Below are positions 1 to 10,050 of a stretch of 64,000 bases of DNA, in pieces. Source of the stretch: Lepiota brunneoincarnata. Lineage: Eukaryota; Basidiomycota; Agaricomycetes; Agaricales; Agaricaceae. The notes under the pieces are model-generated. The model did no database searches, had not been told where the DNA came from, and saw nothing but the letters and a program-made list of their open reading frames with translations. The DNA is taken from positions 2,790,001 to 2,854,000 of the forward strand of contig JAEBUN010000001.1 of assembly GCA_023014365.1 (NCBI GenBank), read 5' to 3'. A program made the position numbers and the translations under genes. Position 1 is the first letter of the stretch. Each line of letters begins with the position of its first letter.

Positions 1-816
1 CGAACATACCATTGGGAATATCTGAATGGAAATGAGAGAACATTCCCCAAGGTACCGACGCAGCTCACCAAAAATGCGTAGGCCGGAGTGAAGTGCCTCA
101 AGTCATGGGGTTTGTTGAACCAAATCATCATCATGGGAAAACAGGTTATCAAGGCGAAGACGACATAAACCCTACAGAGCGTCACTCCTGATCGTTTGTA
201 AGAGCCATAGAACCGTGACTCACCAGAATAGCCCATAAATGAATTCTGGGCTTACATGACCCGCGGGAACGGCATAGTTAATAGTGCCAATGATGATCGT
301 AGCGAAAGAGAGTACCTGACAACAGTGGCAATGTGAGTGGGGGAACTGAAAGACGGGGATGCTACTTACAATGAGCGGGACGAAAATGCCTTTGACAGGA
401 TCTGTCAAGAGTCGGCAAGCCTGGCGGGGATACACTGTAGCACAACATGCATCAGTCAAACAGTGTAGCAAGTGAGAGTGGGTGGACGCACGAATGGCCT
501 GCAGGAGGAGGGTTACTGTGTTCAGAAGGAATATTGCCATATTCAGGAAATAAAACCCAGTTTCAATGCTTGCGACCACTGGTGACCGATCCTTCAAACC
601 GTACAGGGTGACATAGACAGCACCAGTACCCATACCTACTGGGAACTGGTCTACCAATCAGTAACGTTGTACCAACCAGAAGACAAGAGAACGTACGGCC
701 TGCCACGACCAACCATGTATGCGACGACAAATCGCGCTGACTTTTGGGGTACTTGGTTCGTCGTGAATGGTCCTTTCTGAGATCTGACTAGTTGTTTCGT
801 CGTCGGGGGAAGGCAT
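1..816 (-). CDS. TDT-family anion/C4-dicarboxylate transporter (SSU1/Mae1-like), 3' end cut by window edge
   Basis: Multi-pass plasma-membrane carrier of the tellurite-resistance/dicarboxylate transporter (TDT) family, which includes malate permease Mae1 and sulfite efflux pump SSU1; the substrate cannot be told from sequence. The ATG at 814-816 starts a hydrophilic N-terminus (MPSPDDETTSQISERTIHDE) leading to HGWSWQA. A 51-nt intron (GTACGT..CCAG) then joins to FPVGMGTGAVYV, the glycine-rich first transmembrane helix typical of the family. Further helices follow (FYFLNMAIFLLNTVTLLLQAI; FVPLIVLSFATIIIGTINY), separated by short introns, then YGLFW, VYVVFALITCFPMM and AYAFLIFPM. The last lies next to the window edge, so roughly the second half of the protein is missing here. 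Spliced frames stay open and I see no lesion. Confidence is high for the family and low for the substrate. Confidence 0.82.
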
Positions 817-1766
817 GGTAAAGAGCGTTGAGGTTGACGAATAATTTACTCCTGTGAACCGGTATGGCACAACCGTGAACGATGGAAACGCGCTGCGTTG
901 TTGGGAACGTCAAGTTCTGGTCAGTTACAGTGAAAATTGAAGAGTGTATATACATAAACCACCTTTATGACGTTGCGAGCTCGATCGCATCTGATGAATA
1001 TTCCTCTCTACCGACCTAGGTGCCGCGCCAAGACTGCATTCGCTAATACAAGCTCAGGGTGTGTTGCAACCCAGCCAAAATGTATTGGGCGTGTCTTGGC
1101 ATCCAACCTTACGAACCGGGTGTGAGATACCAGAAGGATAAACCCAGCTGAACATACATACATATTATTATTGTCGTGGAGTCGCTCTGTGCATCTGGGA
1201 TTGGGGAATCCGAACGGCGGCAGGTTGAGTTGGAGAGCCCTAAAAGGGTGTTGGCTGTAAATATATTTTTAGAATTCCGCCGAACCTGAGGCGTTTGAAC
1301 CTGTCAAAACGGGTCAGAACATTTGGACCCTATTCATTTTTTTTTTTTACAGACACTGGTCTACGTAACAATGGCTCGAGAACGATTTACAGACCAGCCT
1401 CCCGGTTACACTGCAATCAGAAAGACGGACACATCGCCCCCAGGAAGACCCCATTACAAGGGTCAATTCAGTATGTGTCGGTCACAGCCATGTCCTGTGC
1501 AAATAATTTTAATATAATGTGAAATTTTGAACGACCCTAGCAGCTCCGCGGGCATCCAAGAAGTCTCGACCGTTCTTGGCACCCACCAAAGTTTTCAACC
1601 ACAAACGTGTCTGCATATATGAGTTTCGGTACCGCACCATGAGAGTGTCCGGTGAAGTGTCTCAGCCTGATGTAACCGGCCTCCATCGGGAAACAATTTC
1701 TTGTTCATGTCGATACACTATTTGTATTCGAACATTTGATTTCCTCTTCGTGCTGGCCGTACTGGT
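817..1766. other. Intergenic; no supported gene
   Basis: Lies between the 5' end of the TDT transporter gene and the 3' end of the HIT gene. It must hold the transporter promoter and the HIT 3' UTR. Short open frames near 1295-1890 lack conserved motifs, and the one at 1576-1887 is antisense to the last HIT exon. I see no RNA gene or repeat. Confidence 0.5.
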
Positions 1767-2463
1767 CTACAGGTGGCCCTTAATTTCTTCATGGGTCTTG
1801 GTCAACTCTTCCTTTGTGGGCTTCTGCGCAGGCCAATCGACGATTAGGCCTTCAGTCTCGCTGGGCTTCGGGATAACGTGGAAATGAACATGGTCAACCT
1901 CCTGTTGACATGAAATGAGCGCTTAATGATGATCCCGAAACGTAACTGCACCGAGCATTACCTGATGTGCGATCCTTCCATTGTTCTGAAGAATGTTGTA
2001 GTCCTTGATGCCTTGCGCAATAGCAATCTGCTTTGCAATAGGGAGAGTATCAACAAGATACTCGTTGGGTATGTCAGCCAACTTCTCCCCATGATCTTCA
2101 GAAAGACGCTCGGTAAGACCGTGGACGCATTGCATCGAATCTAAAGACCTACACTTTGGAATGATCAAAGCATGGCCTTTAGACAGAGGACCGATGTCAA
2201 GGAAAGAGTAGCTGAAACAGTGAAGTTTCAATAGCCCCGAATACATGGCTTTGGGCGTAAAAGACGAACGAGAATTCGGTTTCGACGAGCTTATAGCTAG
2301 GGATTTCTCCTGACACGAACCATCAACACATATCCCAGGTGAGATGATCGCATCCGGAGCCTTACCCTTGATAATTCTGCAGAAGAGGCAAGATGCGAGG
2401 GATCTATGGAGCGTTTGAGGTATGCAAGGGGCTGGAGAGGCAACTTGCCCACCTAGCTGCCAT
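1767..2463 (-). CDS. HNT1: HIT-family nucleotide hydrolase (HNT1/HINT type)
   Basis: Histidine-triad purine-nucleoside phosphoramidase that hydrolyses AMP-lysine-type phosphoramidates. Splicing six exons gives a protein of about 138 residues, the normal size. Exon 1 is only 11 nt (ATGGCAGCTAG) and is joined through a 48-nt intron to RSLASCLFCRIIKG. Then follow EIPSYKLVETEFS, YSFLDIGPLSKGHALIIPK, YHGEKLADIPNEYLVDTLP, and IKDYNILQNNGRIAHQ joined to EVDHVHFHVIPKP. HVHFHV is the His-x-His-x-His triad; its last histidine is the catalytic nucleophile in this family. All five introns are GT..AG and every junction keeps frame. The stop is at 1767-1769. It is divergent from the 2OG oxygenase gene with about 305 bp between start codons, so the two probably share a promoter region. 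Confidence 0.93.
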
Positions 2464-2768
2464 TGTTGTTCGACGGGAGTTGACAAGTTCGCACGTTCCC
2501 AGACATCTGGGCAATGACGCCGCGCCGAACTTGGCCGGGCCCACGTCTCCACGATCCTCGCAGCGCACGCTTTGGTGACGTGCAGACGTGTGCAATAGGT
2601 ATTACGGCGGGCCTGTGCTACACTTTTAAAAGGCTCACTAACACTAATCACCTTTGGCAATTTCGCTGTGATCCTCGAGTATGACTGCATGGGCGCTCAT
2701 GCTTGCGAACACGACGCTAAAATTCACCCTCAGTTGTTCACACCCATCACTCGCTACTCGCGCCGCCA
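2464..2768. promoter_or_regulatory. Shared divergent promoter region of HIT and 2OG-oxygenase genes
   Basis: The two start codons face away from each other across 305 bp, so this stretch must carry both promoters and 5' UTRs. No clear TATA box stands out on either strand. The assignment rests on gene orientation only. Confidence 0.5.
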
Positions 2769-4328
2769 ATGAACCTCATTGAAAGTGAGATATCCAAGGA
2801 CACTGCTTTCAGCGAAGTTCCAGTCATGTACGTGCAACCTAGTTTTACTGATAGGTTGATCAGAACTCCAGATGCAGCGATTTGCAGGACATCCATTCCA
2901 CTGACCCTCCCAAGCGTGCAGCCCTAGTTCAGAAAACCAAGGATGCCTGTATGAGGGTTGGCTTCTTTTATGGTACTTTACCCGTACCTATGCCCATTGG
3001 TTATCCTTCCTTATCAACTGCTGCAGTAAAAAACCACGGGATACCCGAACAAGTCATCAACTCGACCTTGAACGCTGCGAAAGGTTTCTTCGACCTGTCG
3101 TTGGAGAGAAAGATGATCGTTAGTGCATACATGGCCATCTCAGTCCTCGACACGAACGTAATCTTCGTCCCCGCGGCAGATCGAGAACAAGAAGACCCCG
3201 AATTTCAAAGGATACTCGCCATTATTGAGCGGGAATAATGATCCTAATGGCGCGGGCGATCTGCAAGAGGGCTTTGAGTTTGGATGGGAAGAGCTCGAGG
3301 GCCAAGGTGCGTTAAGGGCAGAAGACGGAGTCATGGCAGGTGCGAACGTCTGGCCCTCCGAAAGTGATCTCGCAGGCTTCCGAGAGACTGTCCTGCAGTA
3401 TTAGCACGTATCGAAACGCTATGACAATGGAGCATCACGATCCTGACTCGGAAACCTCTAGCCATGCTGCAGTCAAGCTCGGAAAATCGTTGTTTCCGCT
3501 CTTTGCTTCGGCTCTGGACCTTCCAGAAACTTTTTTCGATGACAAGGTATAGTCCATATTCAGGTTATGAACCCGAAGTTGACATATCCTTTCAGACAAA
3601 ATATTCCGCAGCCTTGATGAAACTTCTCCACTATCCGCCCCAAACGGGACCTGTGGATGGACGAGTCATTGGAATCGGTGCGCACACAGAGTAAGCACCG
3701 AGTGGTCCTACCGCAAGGAGATACTGAGTCACATTCGGCGCTGATCTCGCAGCTGGGAGGTGAATATCTCGAACCAAAATGAGGGGCCTTTGACGGACCG
3801 GCTATCGTAGTGCTTTACCATTCTCTGGCAAGAACCTGGAATACAAGCGTTACAAGTGCTGAACGCCAACAAGCAATGGATCAACGCGCCGCCAATTCCT
3901 GGGACTTTGGTTATCAAGTGAGTAGCTTTCTTCAATTGCGAGCCACATATAAACAAATCGCCCGACCGAAACTGCAATCAGTCTGGGGGACCAATTTGCT
4001 CGTTGGACAAGTGAGTTTGTGGCATTCAAAGCACGGTTTCGTAATCCTAATAACATTGTACTACAGATGACATCTTCAAATCCACTGTGCATCGAGCAAT
4101 CAATCGAAGCGGTGTCCGTCGCTACTCCATACCATTATTCTTTGGAACAGATTATAATGTGCGACTTGATGTAAGTTGGAAATGGGTGTTCGCCTACGGG
4201 ATTTTGCTGAAAGGGAGCCAAAGCCTATTCCAGGATGTGTATCTCCCGAGAGGCCCCTCAAGTACGAAATAACAACCGCTGGGGAATACGTCAAGTCGCG
4301 CTTACAAGCCACTTTCAAACATTACTGA
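2769..4328 (+). CDS. 2-oxoglutarate/Fe(II)-dependent dioxygenase, isopenicillin-N-synthase-like
   Basis: Non-heme iron oxygenase of the 2OG-Fe(II)/DIOX_N family; the substrate is unknown. The start is ATG 2769 (MNLIESEISKDTAFSEVPV). A 5' intron joins VI-CSDLQDIHSTDPPKR to the DIOX_N region DACMRVGFFY..VKNHGIPEQVINSTLNAAKGFF. The catalytic double-stranded beta-helix has iron ligands in GIGAHTDWE (the HxD motif) and STVHRAINRSG (distal His). The co-substrate-binding arginine is probably in RRYSIPLFFG. The Asp codon of HxD is split: exon ..ACAGA, then a 7-nt exon (3753-3759), then CFTILWQEPG. A conserved C-terminal block ends at ATFKHY-stop. Spliced frames are intact. Fungal relatives act in secondary metabolism or on small molecules, but no biosynthetic neighbours are present here. 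Confidence 0.88.
3753..3759 (+). other. 7-nt micro-exon (CTGGGAG) of the 2OG oxygenase gene
   Basis: Flanked by a 62-nt intron (3691-3752, GTAAGC..CGCAG) and a 51-nt intron (3760-3810, GTGAAT..CGTAG). Using it gives HTD-WE-CFTILWQ, which restores the frame and the iron ligand. Skipping it breaks both. Confidence 0.75.
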
Positions 4329-4686
4329 GAAAATCTTGCATATGACGGCTGATATTATACACGGTGGTCTGTTATCATTGAGCTTGGGGGGAACTTCCAT
4401 GTTGAAGCAAATTCTGTCATTTTTTCGTGAGATCAACGCCTGATGAATATGATTATGTGCAAGAGATCATCCGTGATGTATGGTGTTGGACGATGGTCCG
4501 AGGATTGGATCATCGAATTTGATTACATCTGATAACAGGTTATGTAAAAGTACAATCTGGCCGAACCTCAACTCAACTAAACACACTGGTGCAATTACAA
4601 GAAATGACTCACACTGGGCGGCCACTTCTACGCAACGCAAAAGCCACCCTCCTCCTTAACACATAACACACACATACACAACAACA
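4329..4686. other. Convergent 3' region, no gene
   Basis: Lies between the 3' ends of the oxygenase and SmG genes. It is AT-rich toward the right and contains a CA-rich run near 4665-4685. I see no coding or RNA feature. Confidence 0.5.
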
Positions 4687-5047
4687 TCAAGAGCGCATAG
4701 CTTCTAATGTTTCCATCGACGTTACACTGTTCCCGCGAATAACCTATCCAGAAAACCCATAAAGGTAAGTGAGAAGCCAAGGGAGCCAAGGGAGCAGGAA
4801 GCGTACCACGGTTCCAATCGTATGCTTTTGTGCGGGAGTAGTCTCTTCGACCGCATCATCGATAACGAGGTTCAGGAAGAGATCATAGCCACGGAGGGTC
4901 CCGCTGACTTTTCGTCCTCCTTGGAGATGGATGAAAAGTTTTTTGTCCATGTACTGTGGGGAATGGCTAGATAAACCAAGGCTGTTCAAAGTCTACAAGT
5001 ATTTTTGGGCTCACCTTCTTGAGTTCAGGCTGAGAGGCTTTCGACAT
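4687..5047 (-). CDS. SMX2: Small nuclear ribonucleoprotein G (SmG)
   Basis: Core Sm-ring protein of spliceosomal U1, U2, U4 and U5 snRNPs. Three exons: MSKASQPELKK (ATG at 5045-5047); then YMDKKLFIHLQGGRKVSGTL, RGYDLFLNLVIDDAVEE and HTIGTV; then VIRGNSVTSMETLEAMRS-stop. Sm motif 1 is KLFIHLQGGRKVSGTLRGYD with its conserved F/LNLVI continuation, and Sm motif 2 is IRGNS. About 77 residues, the normal size. SmG-specific KYMDKKLFIHLQGGR distinguishes it from SmE, SmF and LSm7. Both introns are short GT..AG. No defect seen. Confidence 0.95.
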
Positions 5048-5489
5048 TGTGGCAGATATTGAAGTGCTGCGGCTTGCTTCAGATGGGATGGTTGATGGCG
5101 ATTTGAGTCGTCACGTGGCCAAAATAAGCGACTGCCTCTTTATGTATGTACGGTACTCATGTAGAACCCAATTGGACTCCGCGAGTTGTTTCCACGACTT
5201 GGAAACGAATCCAGTTGAGTAATGTGACATCATCGAAGGATACAGTTACGCCCTACTTTCAGTTCAACGGCGGAACCAATATATGGGACCCAATAAGTTA
5301 ACTTGGGTCGCACTTCGGTATAGGAGTACAAGCAACGACCCCATTTCAAAGTAGACGGGCTTTCCCGGTGCGTACCTATTCTTTATATCCATACTCTCCA
5401 CTTTCCTGATGGACGTCTCTTGACCAAGTCGCACGCATTGAATCCTGTATAAACAATGCGTGTAGATAATAATACCACCATAAATCATC
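5048..5489. other. Intergenic; SmG promoter and PRMT3 3' flank
   Basis: No conserved reading frame on either strand. It must contain the SmG promoter, since both flanking genes are on the minus strand. Confidence 0.5.
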
Positions 5490-7613
5490 TCAGCGAACTT
5501 TATACATCTGCACCACCGTTTCTGTTGCAGGAGCTTCTGCACTCGGCTTTACCGAATAATGTATTTCTACGTCTAGCTCACGAGAATTTGTTTCGCTTTT
5601 GCGGAGGCGGAAGGTCCCATCCACAACGGAGTCTGTACAGAACAGCATCACCGAGAATTCTTTAAATACACCATGAGTAAATCGACGAACCTTCGGTAAC
5701 GGTGATGGGTTCATTTAAGAAAAACAATGTCTGCTTCCAGTGCGTCGGTGTACTCTGGGGTCCAGTACTGAAACTAGTGACCCCATTCCTCCCGCTCCCT
5801 TCCCTGACTTTGTCTTCGTTTAGATGCCGGCTTCCCACCGACAGGCCATACGTCTGCAAGGACCACATCTCCTTCTTGAATAAATTTAACCCGCGTTGCT
5901 GGTGAGACAGGGTGTCCGGAAGTGGTAAAGAAAGTGTCGAAATAGAGGACAAATGAATTGATTTTGCTTCGTTTCTCAACCGTGGGTTTGAGGGTGAAAT
6001 TTGATGTAAATTCGAGTTGGCGGGAGGAAATATCTCCGAGGATGAGGTCCTGAGCATGCCTCAGACCTCGAGATGGCTTTCAAAAGCAAGGATCATACCT
6101 TTATCACGTAGGGTTCACTGGAGACTGTGTTTGGCCCAACAACATCCACGACTTGCATCATCGTACAACCCTTCAGCCATCACAGACATATCAAACCCTG
6201 TTTTATCCGTGGACGCGAAAGTGAGGAGTGGTCCCAAGAATCAACTGCGGACGAACCGTAGACGTCATTCCAGAATCCGATCCGTTCTTTATATACTTCC
6301 GTAGCATCACAGAGAGCAAGCATCATCTTGCACTGACTTGGGGCCATAACTCCGCCCGGCCGCAGGAACCGATCCCTTGCAACAAGAACCGAGTCTAACA
6401 TGGACTCATAGAGTAGAGCATATCCCATCCACTCCGATATAATGACATCTACTTGCGTGATTCCATCTGGCAGCGCGACGTCCTCGACCTTTCCGCGGAC
6501 CACTGTGATGATGTCCTCGAAGCCGTTGGTTTTAGCAATCTTTTCAGCCTTCTCAACGACGTCACTGGCATCAACAGCGAACACGCGTTTGGCCCCGCTT
6601 CTGGCTGCGAACAGTGATAGAACCCCGGTTCCGCAGCCTACGTCGAGCACTATTGCATCTCGGAAAAGATGGGGACTTGTGAGGATGAAATGCGCGTAGG
6701 TAGAAGTGCGTACTTTGTCCTGGATCATGACCGCGTGGATATCTGGCATCGCAGGTACAAGTATATGTTTTAATAGATTGATACAGGAGTATTCGGGCCA
6801 AGATGTTCTTACCATTTTGGGCATAACTGTCGAAGTAGTGCGTGTCATCATCCCGGGAGGGAGGCGCATCCGGAGCGCCAGTGGAAGGACCCACTTCCCC
6901 CACAGTCGAGGATTCCAGTTTCTGACTGACGAAGCTCCTGAAATCCAATAAGCTTTGCTGGGCAAGTGTAAGTTTTTTTTCTAAAGTGCGAATTTTCTTG
7001 TTGGGATCTGAATCGCTTGCGTTATTGTCGGAATCAGACCATTCACCGGAGAAGATCTCTGCGAGTCAATTGAGTGCCGTGGTAGCACCGGCTATCTTGG
7101 GATCTCACGTAGTAAGGGATCGTTCTCTATGACTGGTGCCAGATATTTATCGGAGGAGAACCATGACTCCTGGCCCGTGAGCGACAGTGCCTCTTGTACC
7201 GGAATTTTCTAAAGTTGGAACTCGGTTATTGTTTTTTATGATTGTAATCACTTGATTTACGTTTGTTCTGAGGTAGTTGATCAACCTGATGCGCCCATGA
7301 AAATCAAGCCCTATCCCAGTTATCAGCGTATTGTTATGCAAGATAGTGGACTGGTCAACCGACCTAGTTTCAGGCACACCTGATCCAAATCGAAGCCGTG
7401 CTGATCCTTGTCATATGCAGCGGCGTCCTTCGCCGACGGCAACATTGTATCATCGAACAAGGAGGGACATTCCTGCTTTTCGAAAGAATCAGAGAGCCAG
7501 TCATCCCAGTCTTGGTCATCATCCTCCCCTGTCGAGGATGAGGAGACAGAACCTGCGTCTGGATCCACGTCTGAGGAATTGTTAAAATTCACAGGAGGTA
7601 AGCGGATGCTCAT
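5490..7613 (-). CDS. PRMT3: Protein arginine N-methyltransferase 3 (type I PRMT with N-terminal zinc-finger-like region)
   Basis: SAM-dependent asymmetric arginine dimethylase; in yeasts and animals PRMT3 methylates ribosomal protein S2 (uS5). The ATG at 7611-7613 starts an acidic N-terminus (GEDDDQDWDDWLSDS). A finger-like segment follows, with a Cys in QECPSLFDD and a His in YDKDQHGFDLD, then LDFHGRIRLINYLR. The catalytic core carries motif I VLDVGCGTGVLSLFAARSGA, post-I VFAVDAS, the double-E loop (SEWMGY and YESMLDSVL) and the PRMT beta-barrel with FWNDVYG-FDMS. The THW-type substrate loop appears as THWKQTLFFL. The C-terminus is ETVVQMYKVR-stop. Only one Cys of the classic C2H2 pair is visible, so zinc binding may be lost. 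Introns are short and frames intact. Confidence 0.93.
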
Positions 7614-8335
7614 GACGAGGAGGTAGGTCGGGTTTCAAGGAGGATGGTTGATTGATTGCTAGACTCGAGGTATCACGTGCAGTGAGATAAGATCGTAAAT
7701 GACAGAGTTGTGGGTCTATTCTTAGACCAATGACTCGATTAAATCAGGGAACATACGCAAGAATAGTGAGGCCAACCAGCTCAGAGGGAACCATCCATCC
7801 GTGTACCTTTCTCGACCTTCAATAAGGACAGTCGAATTCCAAATATCCGTGTCAAAAGGGAGCTATGTCTTGAGATGAAACCACCCTCCATGCTCAGATG
7901 TTACTTCAATTCGCACCATTTGATACTGGGGTGCCTCCACTACTCTTCTGACCAGATATCGCTTTATTGATGTGTGTTGCTGCGGCAGACCATATGGTAC
8001 GGGGTTTATTTGAACTTTATCCTGATTCGCAATGACTAGGTTGGCGCAGGAATCGGCAAGTTCAAAAATGGTTCTAAGTCGGAAGGGTTCAACAGCAGTG
8101 TCTATAGGGCGGCCAACTAAGCCCCCCGATTACCATGGGAAACAAACACGGGGATACTTGTGATTGTTGTTGCTGCTTCTGTCATGTCATAGATATATAT
8201 GTTGCCTGTGAGAGTTCTATCAGGTGTAGAAATGTTTGGCCGGTGTCGTGCTATGGGGGACTATTTAGGTCGGGCCCCTCACGTAGGCATTCTTATCCTA
8301 AACGTTTCTTGCACACCTAAACAGTAATTTCGAAG
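7614..8335. other. Divergent intergenic region, no gene
   Basis: Lies between the start codons of PRMT3 (minus) and the 8336 gene (plus), about 720 bp. No conserved frame, tRNA or repeat recognised. It must hold both promoters. Confidence 0.5.
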
Positions 8336-8841
8336 ATGGCTCAACCTCCGCCCAATAGCGCGAGCGAACCCAACGCTTCTTCTGTTCTCTCAACAGACTC
8401 CCTAGTTTCCACCAACACCACAGCCTCCACGATTAACCCCCTTCTGAGAGGGGAGCATCGTCCTCACCCCCCACAAAAAGATTACTCCGCGGCACTCTCC
8501 ATCTTGCAGTCCCGCTACGGAGCTGGCTGGTGGTATTATTCCCAACCCAAAGAGTAGGCCCTCCGACAAGCTGCAACATCCTACTCAAACCGGTACCAAC
8601 AGTACCGGTTCTTTTCGACCCACTCCGAGCCAGTCCACGAACGCAAATGCAACCCCCGGAGCTAGCTCCCAGTTGACTTTGGTTTATTCGCCTTCGATTC
8701 CAAGTTCCACTACTAGTCAGAACACTGGCACTAGTGTTCCCTTCGACCAGCAGTGTGGGGCAGCCTGACAAAAAGTCAAAGAAAAATAAAATTAGTTCTT
8801 TATTCAAAGGTTGGGTTCACAGAATCTCACAAGTAAAATAA
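8336..8841 (+). CDS. Uncharacterised Ser/Thr/Asn-rich small protein
   Basis: The ATG at 8336 opens a low-complexity N-terminus (MAQPPPNSASEPNASSVLST) leading to a more conserved-looking KDYSAALSILQSRYGAG. The frame then hits a stop at 8555-8557. A +1 frame continues seamlessly as GGIIPNPKSRPSDKLQ and then a Ser/Thr/Gln-rich tail to VPFDQQCG. A single extra base near 8528 (GGCTGGTGG) explains the break. A second +1 step near 8757-8760 would give a lysine-rich end (QPDKKSKKNKISSLFKG) with a stop at 8839-8841; otherwise the stop is TGA 8766-8768. The product is probably intrinsically disordered, 140-165 residues. I do not recognise a function. The alternative, one long intron, is less attractive because the middle part has the same amino-acid bias as the start. 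Confidence 0.45.
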
Positions 8842-9470
8842 CTAAAGAGTATTTCCAGGAAGGGGAAAGAGGGAGGAGAAGAAATGAAATAATCTAGGAG
8901 CCGTCGGACTCGGATGCTTTTGGGCTTTCTATTACGGATGTTAATCTATTGTATTCCGTGCCGAGCGGGGATGCGGGGTATTGACCTCGAAAGGCTGGGG
9001 TACTAAACCAACAGAGCTACTCCTTTAGAGAATTAGTTTCTGCGATCCCGCCCATCATGAGCTTGCCACAAAGAGTAACCCGTGTTTAAACGCCCAACAT
9101 GGTTCCCCTGCAGCCAGACGGAACCAAAGTCTTCCCGACATTGTATATGTACCTTTGAATCCTCGCGACCCTGATCTTGAACAAGATCTCAGATCTCAGA
9201 TTATTGACTTTTTTTCTATTCTGGTTATGCCAGACGCGGCTACAGGGTTTAGGGCATGATTATTGACTTTCTTCCTGGGACCCTCATAACCAGGAGCACA
9301 GCAATATCGAAGAAATCGGACATTGTGAGACTGAATACGCAGGTTTTGAGCGTTCTAAAAGGAATAGCCGGTTCCGCGGTGGAGCACAGCACGAATGTGG
9401 GCATGACTCGACTACGGACTACGCGTCTTGGACGCGCAATGATGGAGTGTGTGTAAGCGCATCGAGAGGA
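8842..9470. other. Intergenic; promoter side of the 9626 gene
   Basis: No supported gene. A weak tRNA-like block on the minus strand (about 8956-9029) was considered and rejected. The short open frame at 9256-9456 has no recognisable features. Confidence 0.45.
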
Positions 9471-9478
9471 TATAAAAA
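9471..9478 (+). promoter_or_regulatory. TATA box (TATAAAAA) of the 9626 gene
   Basis: A good TATA match lies 96 bp upstream of a well-formed 5'-UTR intron (9567-9622, GTGAGT..CTGCAG), which itself ends 3 nt before the ATG at 9626. The order TATA, leader, UTR intron, ATG is typical of strongly expressed fungal genes. Confidence 0.55.
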
Positions 9479-9625
9479 CCCCCAACTGTAAGTTCGTTTA
9501 TTCAACAAGAAAAAAATCTCCTCTCATCTACCGATCCCTCTTCTTGAAATACTACCTGGACAGCTAGTGAGTCGGTTAGGCTTTGGTCTGTGACTCTGTT
9601 TAAAGTTCGCTGATCCCTGCAGATC

Positions 9626-9903
9626 ATGAACCCCGCGACCGCCAACAACACGGTGTCTGCGACAAAAGCCCCTGGATACACCAAGACGGTCATCGGAAAG
9701 GACATGTCCAGTAAGGCAGACTGGTGTTATAATCGATGCCTGATACTAAATTATTTGGGCCAGCAACCAAAGTTGCTTCTTCGTCGTCATCTGGAGGCGC
9801 ATCTAGCCCACAAGATCCGAACCCCATGTCAGCGTCGGGGTTTGCCAAGACTGCGAAAGCCAAAGGGTGGCCATACACTGCGCCTATACGCCCGACATTC
9901 TGA
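9626..9903 (+). CDS. Small uncharacterised protein (74 aa) with TATA box and 5'-UTR intron
   Basis: Two coding exons, 9626-9710 and 9764-9903, joined by a 53-nt intron (GTAAGG..GGCCAG) with a TACTAA-type branch site (TGATACTAAAT). The protein runs MNPATANNTVSATKAPGYTK..VIGKDMST, a Ser/Gly linker, then SGFAKTAKAKGWPYTAPI and RPTF-stop. It has no signal peptide, no transmembrane segment and no Cys, and is basic and probably disordered. The gene structure (TATA at 9471, UTR intron, consensus coding intron) argues that it is real although I do not recognise the family. Reading through the intron gives an unrelated basic tail and is the less likely model. Confidence 0.5.
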
Positions 9904-10050
9904 TGGTCCCTTGCGAGTCTGGACGAAGAGCCAGCTAACGACTTCCCACTGAGCAGGGTCTTTCGAATTGTTGTATTGTTGCCGCTAGATGCCCACAAAA
10001 CGCTCGACTTGATATTTTACATGTTTCTCTTTTTGTAATGTGCTTTTTTG

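Noticed and set aside
646..672. A 27-nt mini-intron in the TDT transporter gene
   Set aside because: A normal 51-nt intron starting at the upstream GTACGT gives GWSWQA-FPVGMGTG, the expected family sequence.
1295..1887. Plus-strand frames downstream of HIT
   Set aside because: One is antisense to the last HIT exon; the others overlap each other in different frames and lack features.
8956..9029. Minus-strand tRNA-like block with an A-box-like TAGCTCTGTTGG and a B-box-like GGTCAATACCC
   Set aside because: The boxes are about 11 nt too close, the acceptor stem does not pair and no anticodon arm forms. At most a tRNA-derived relic.
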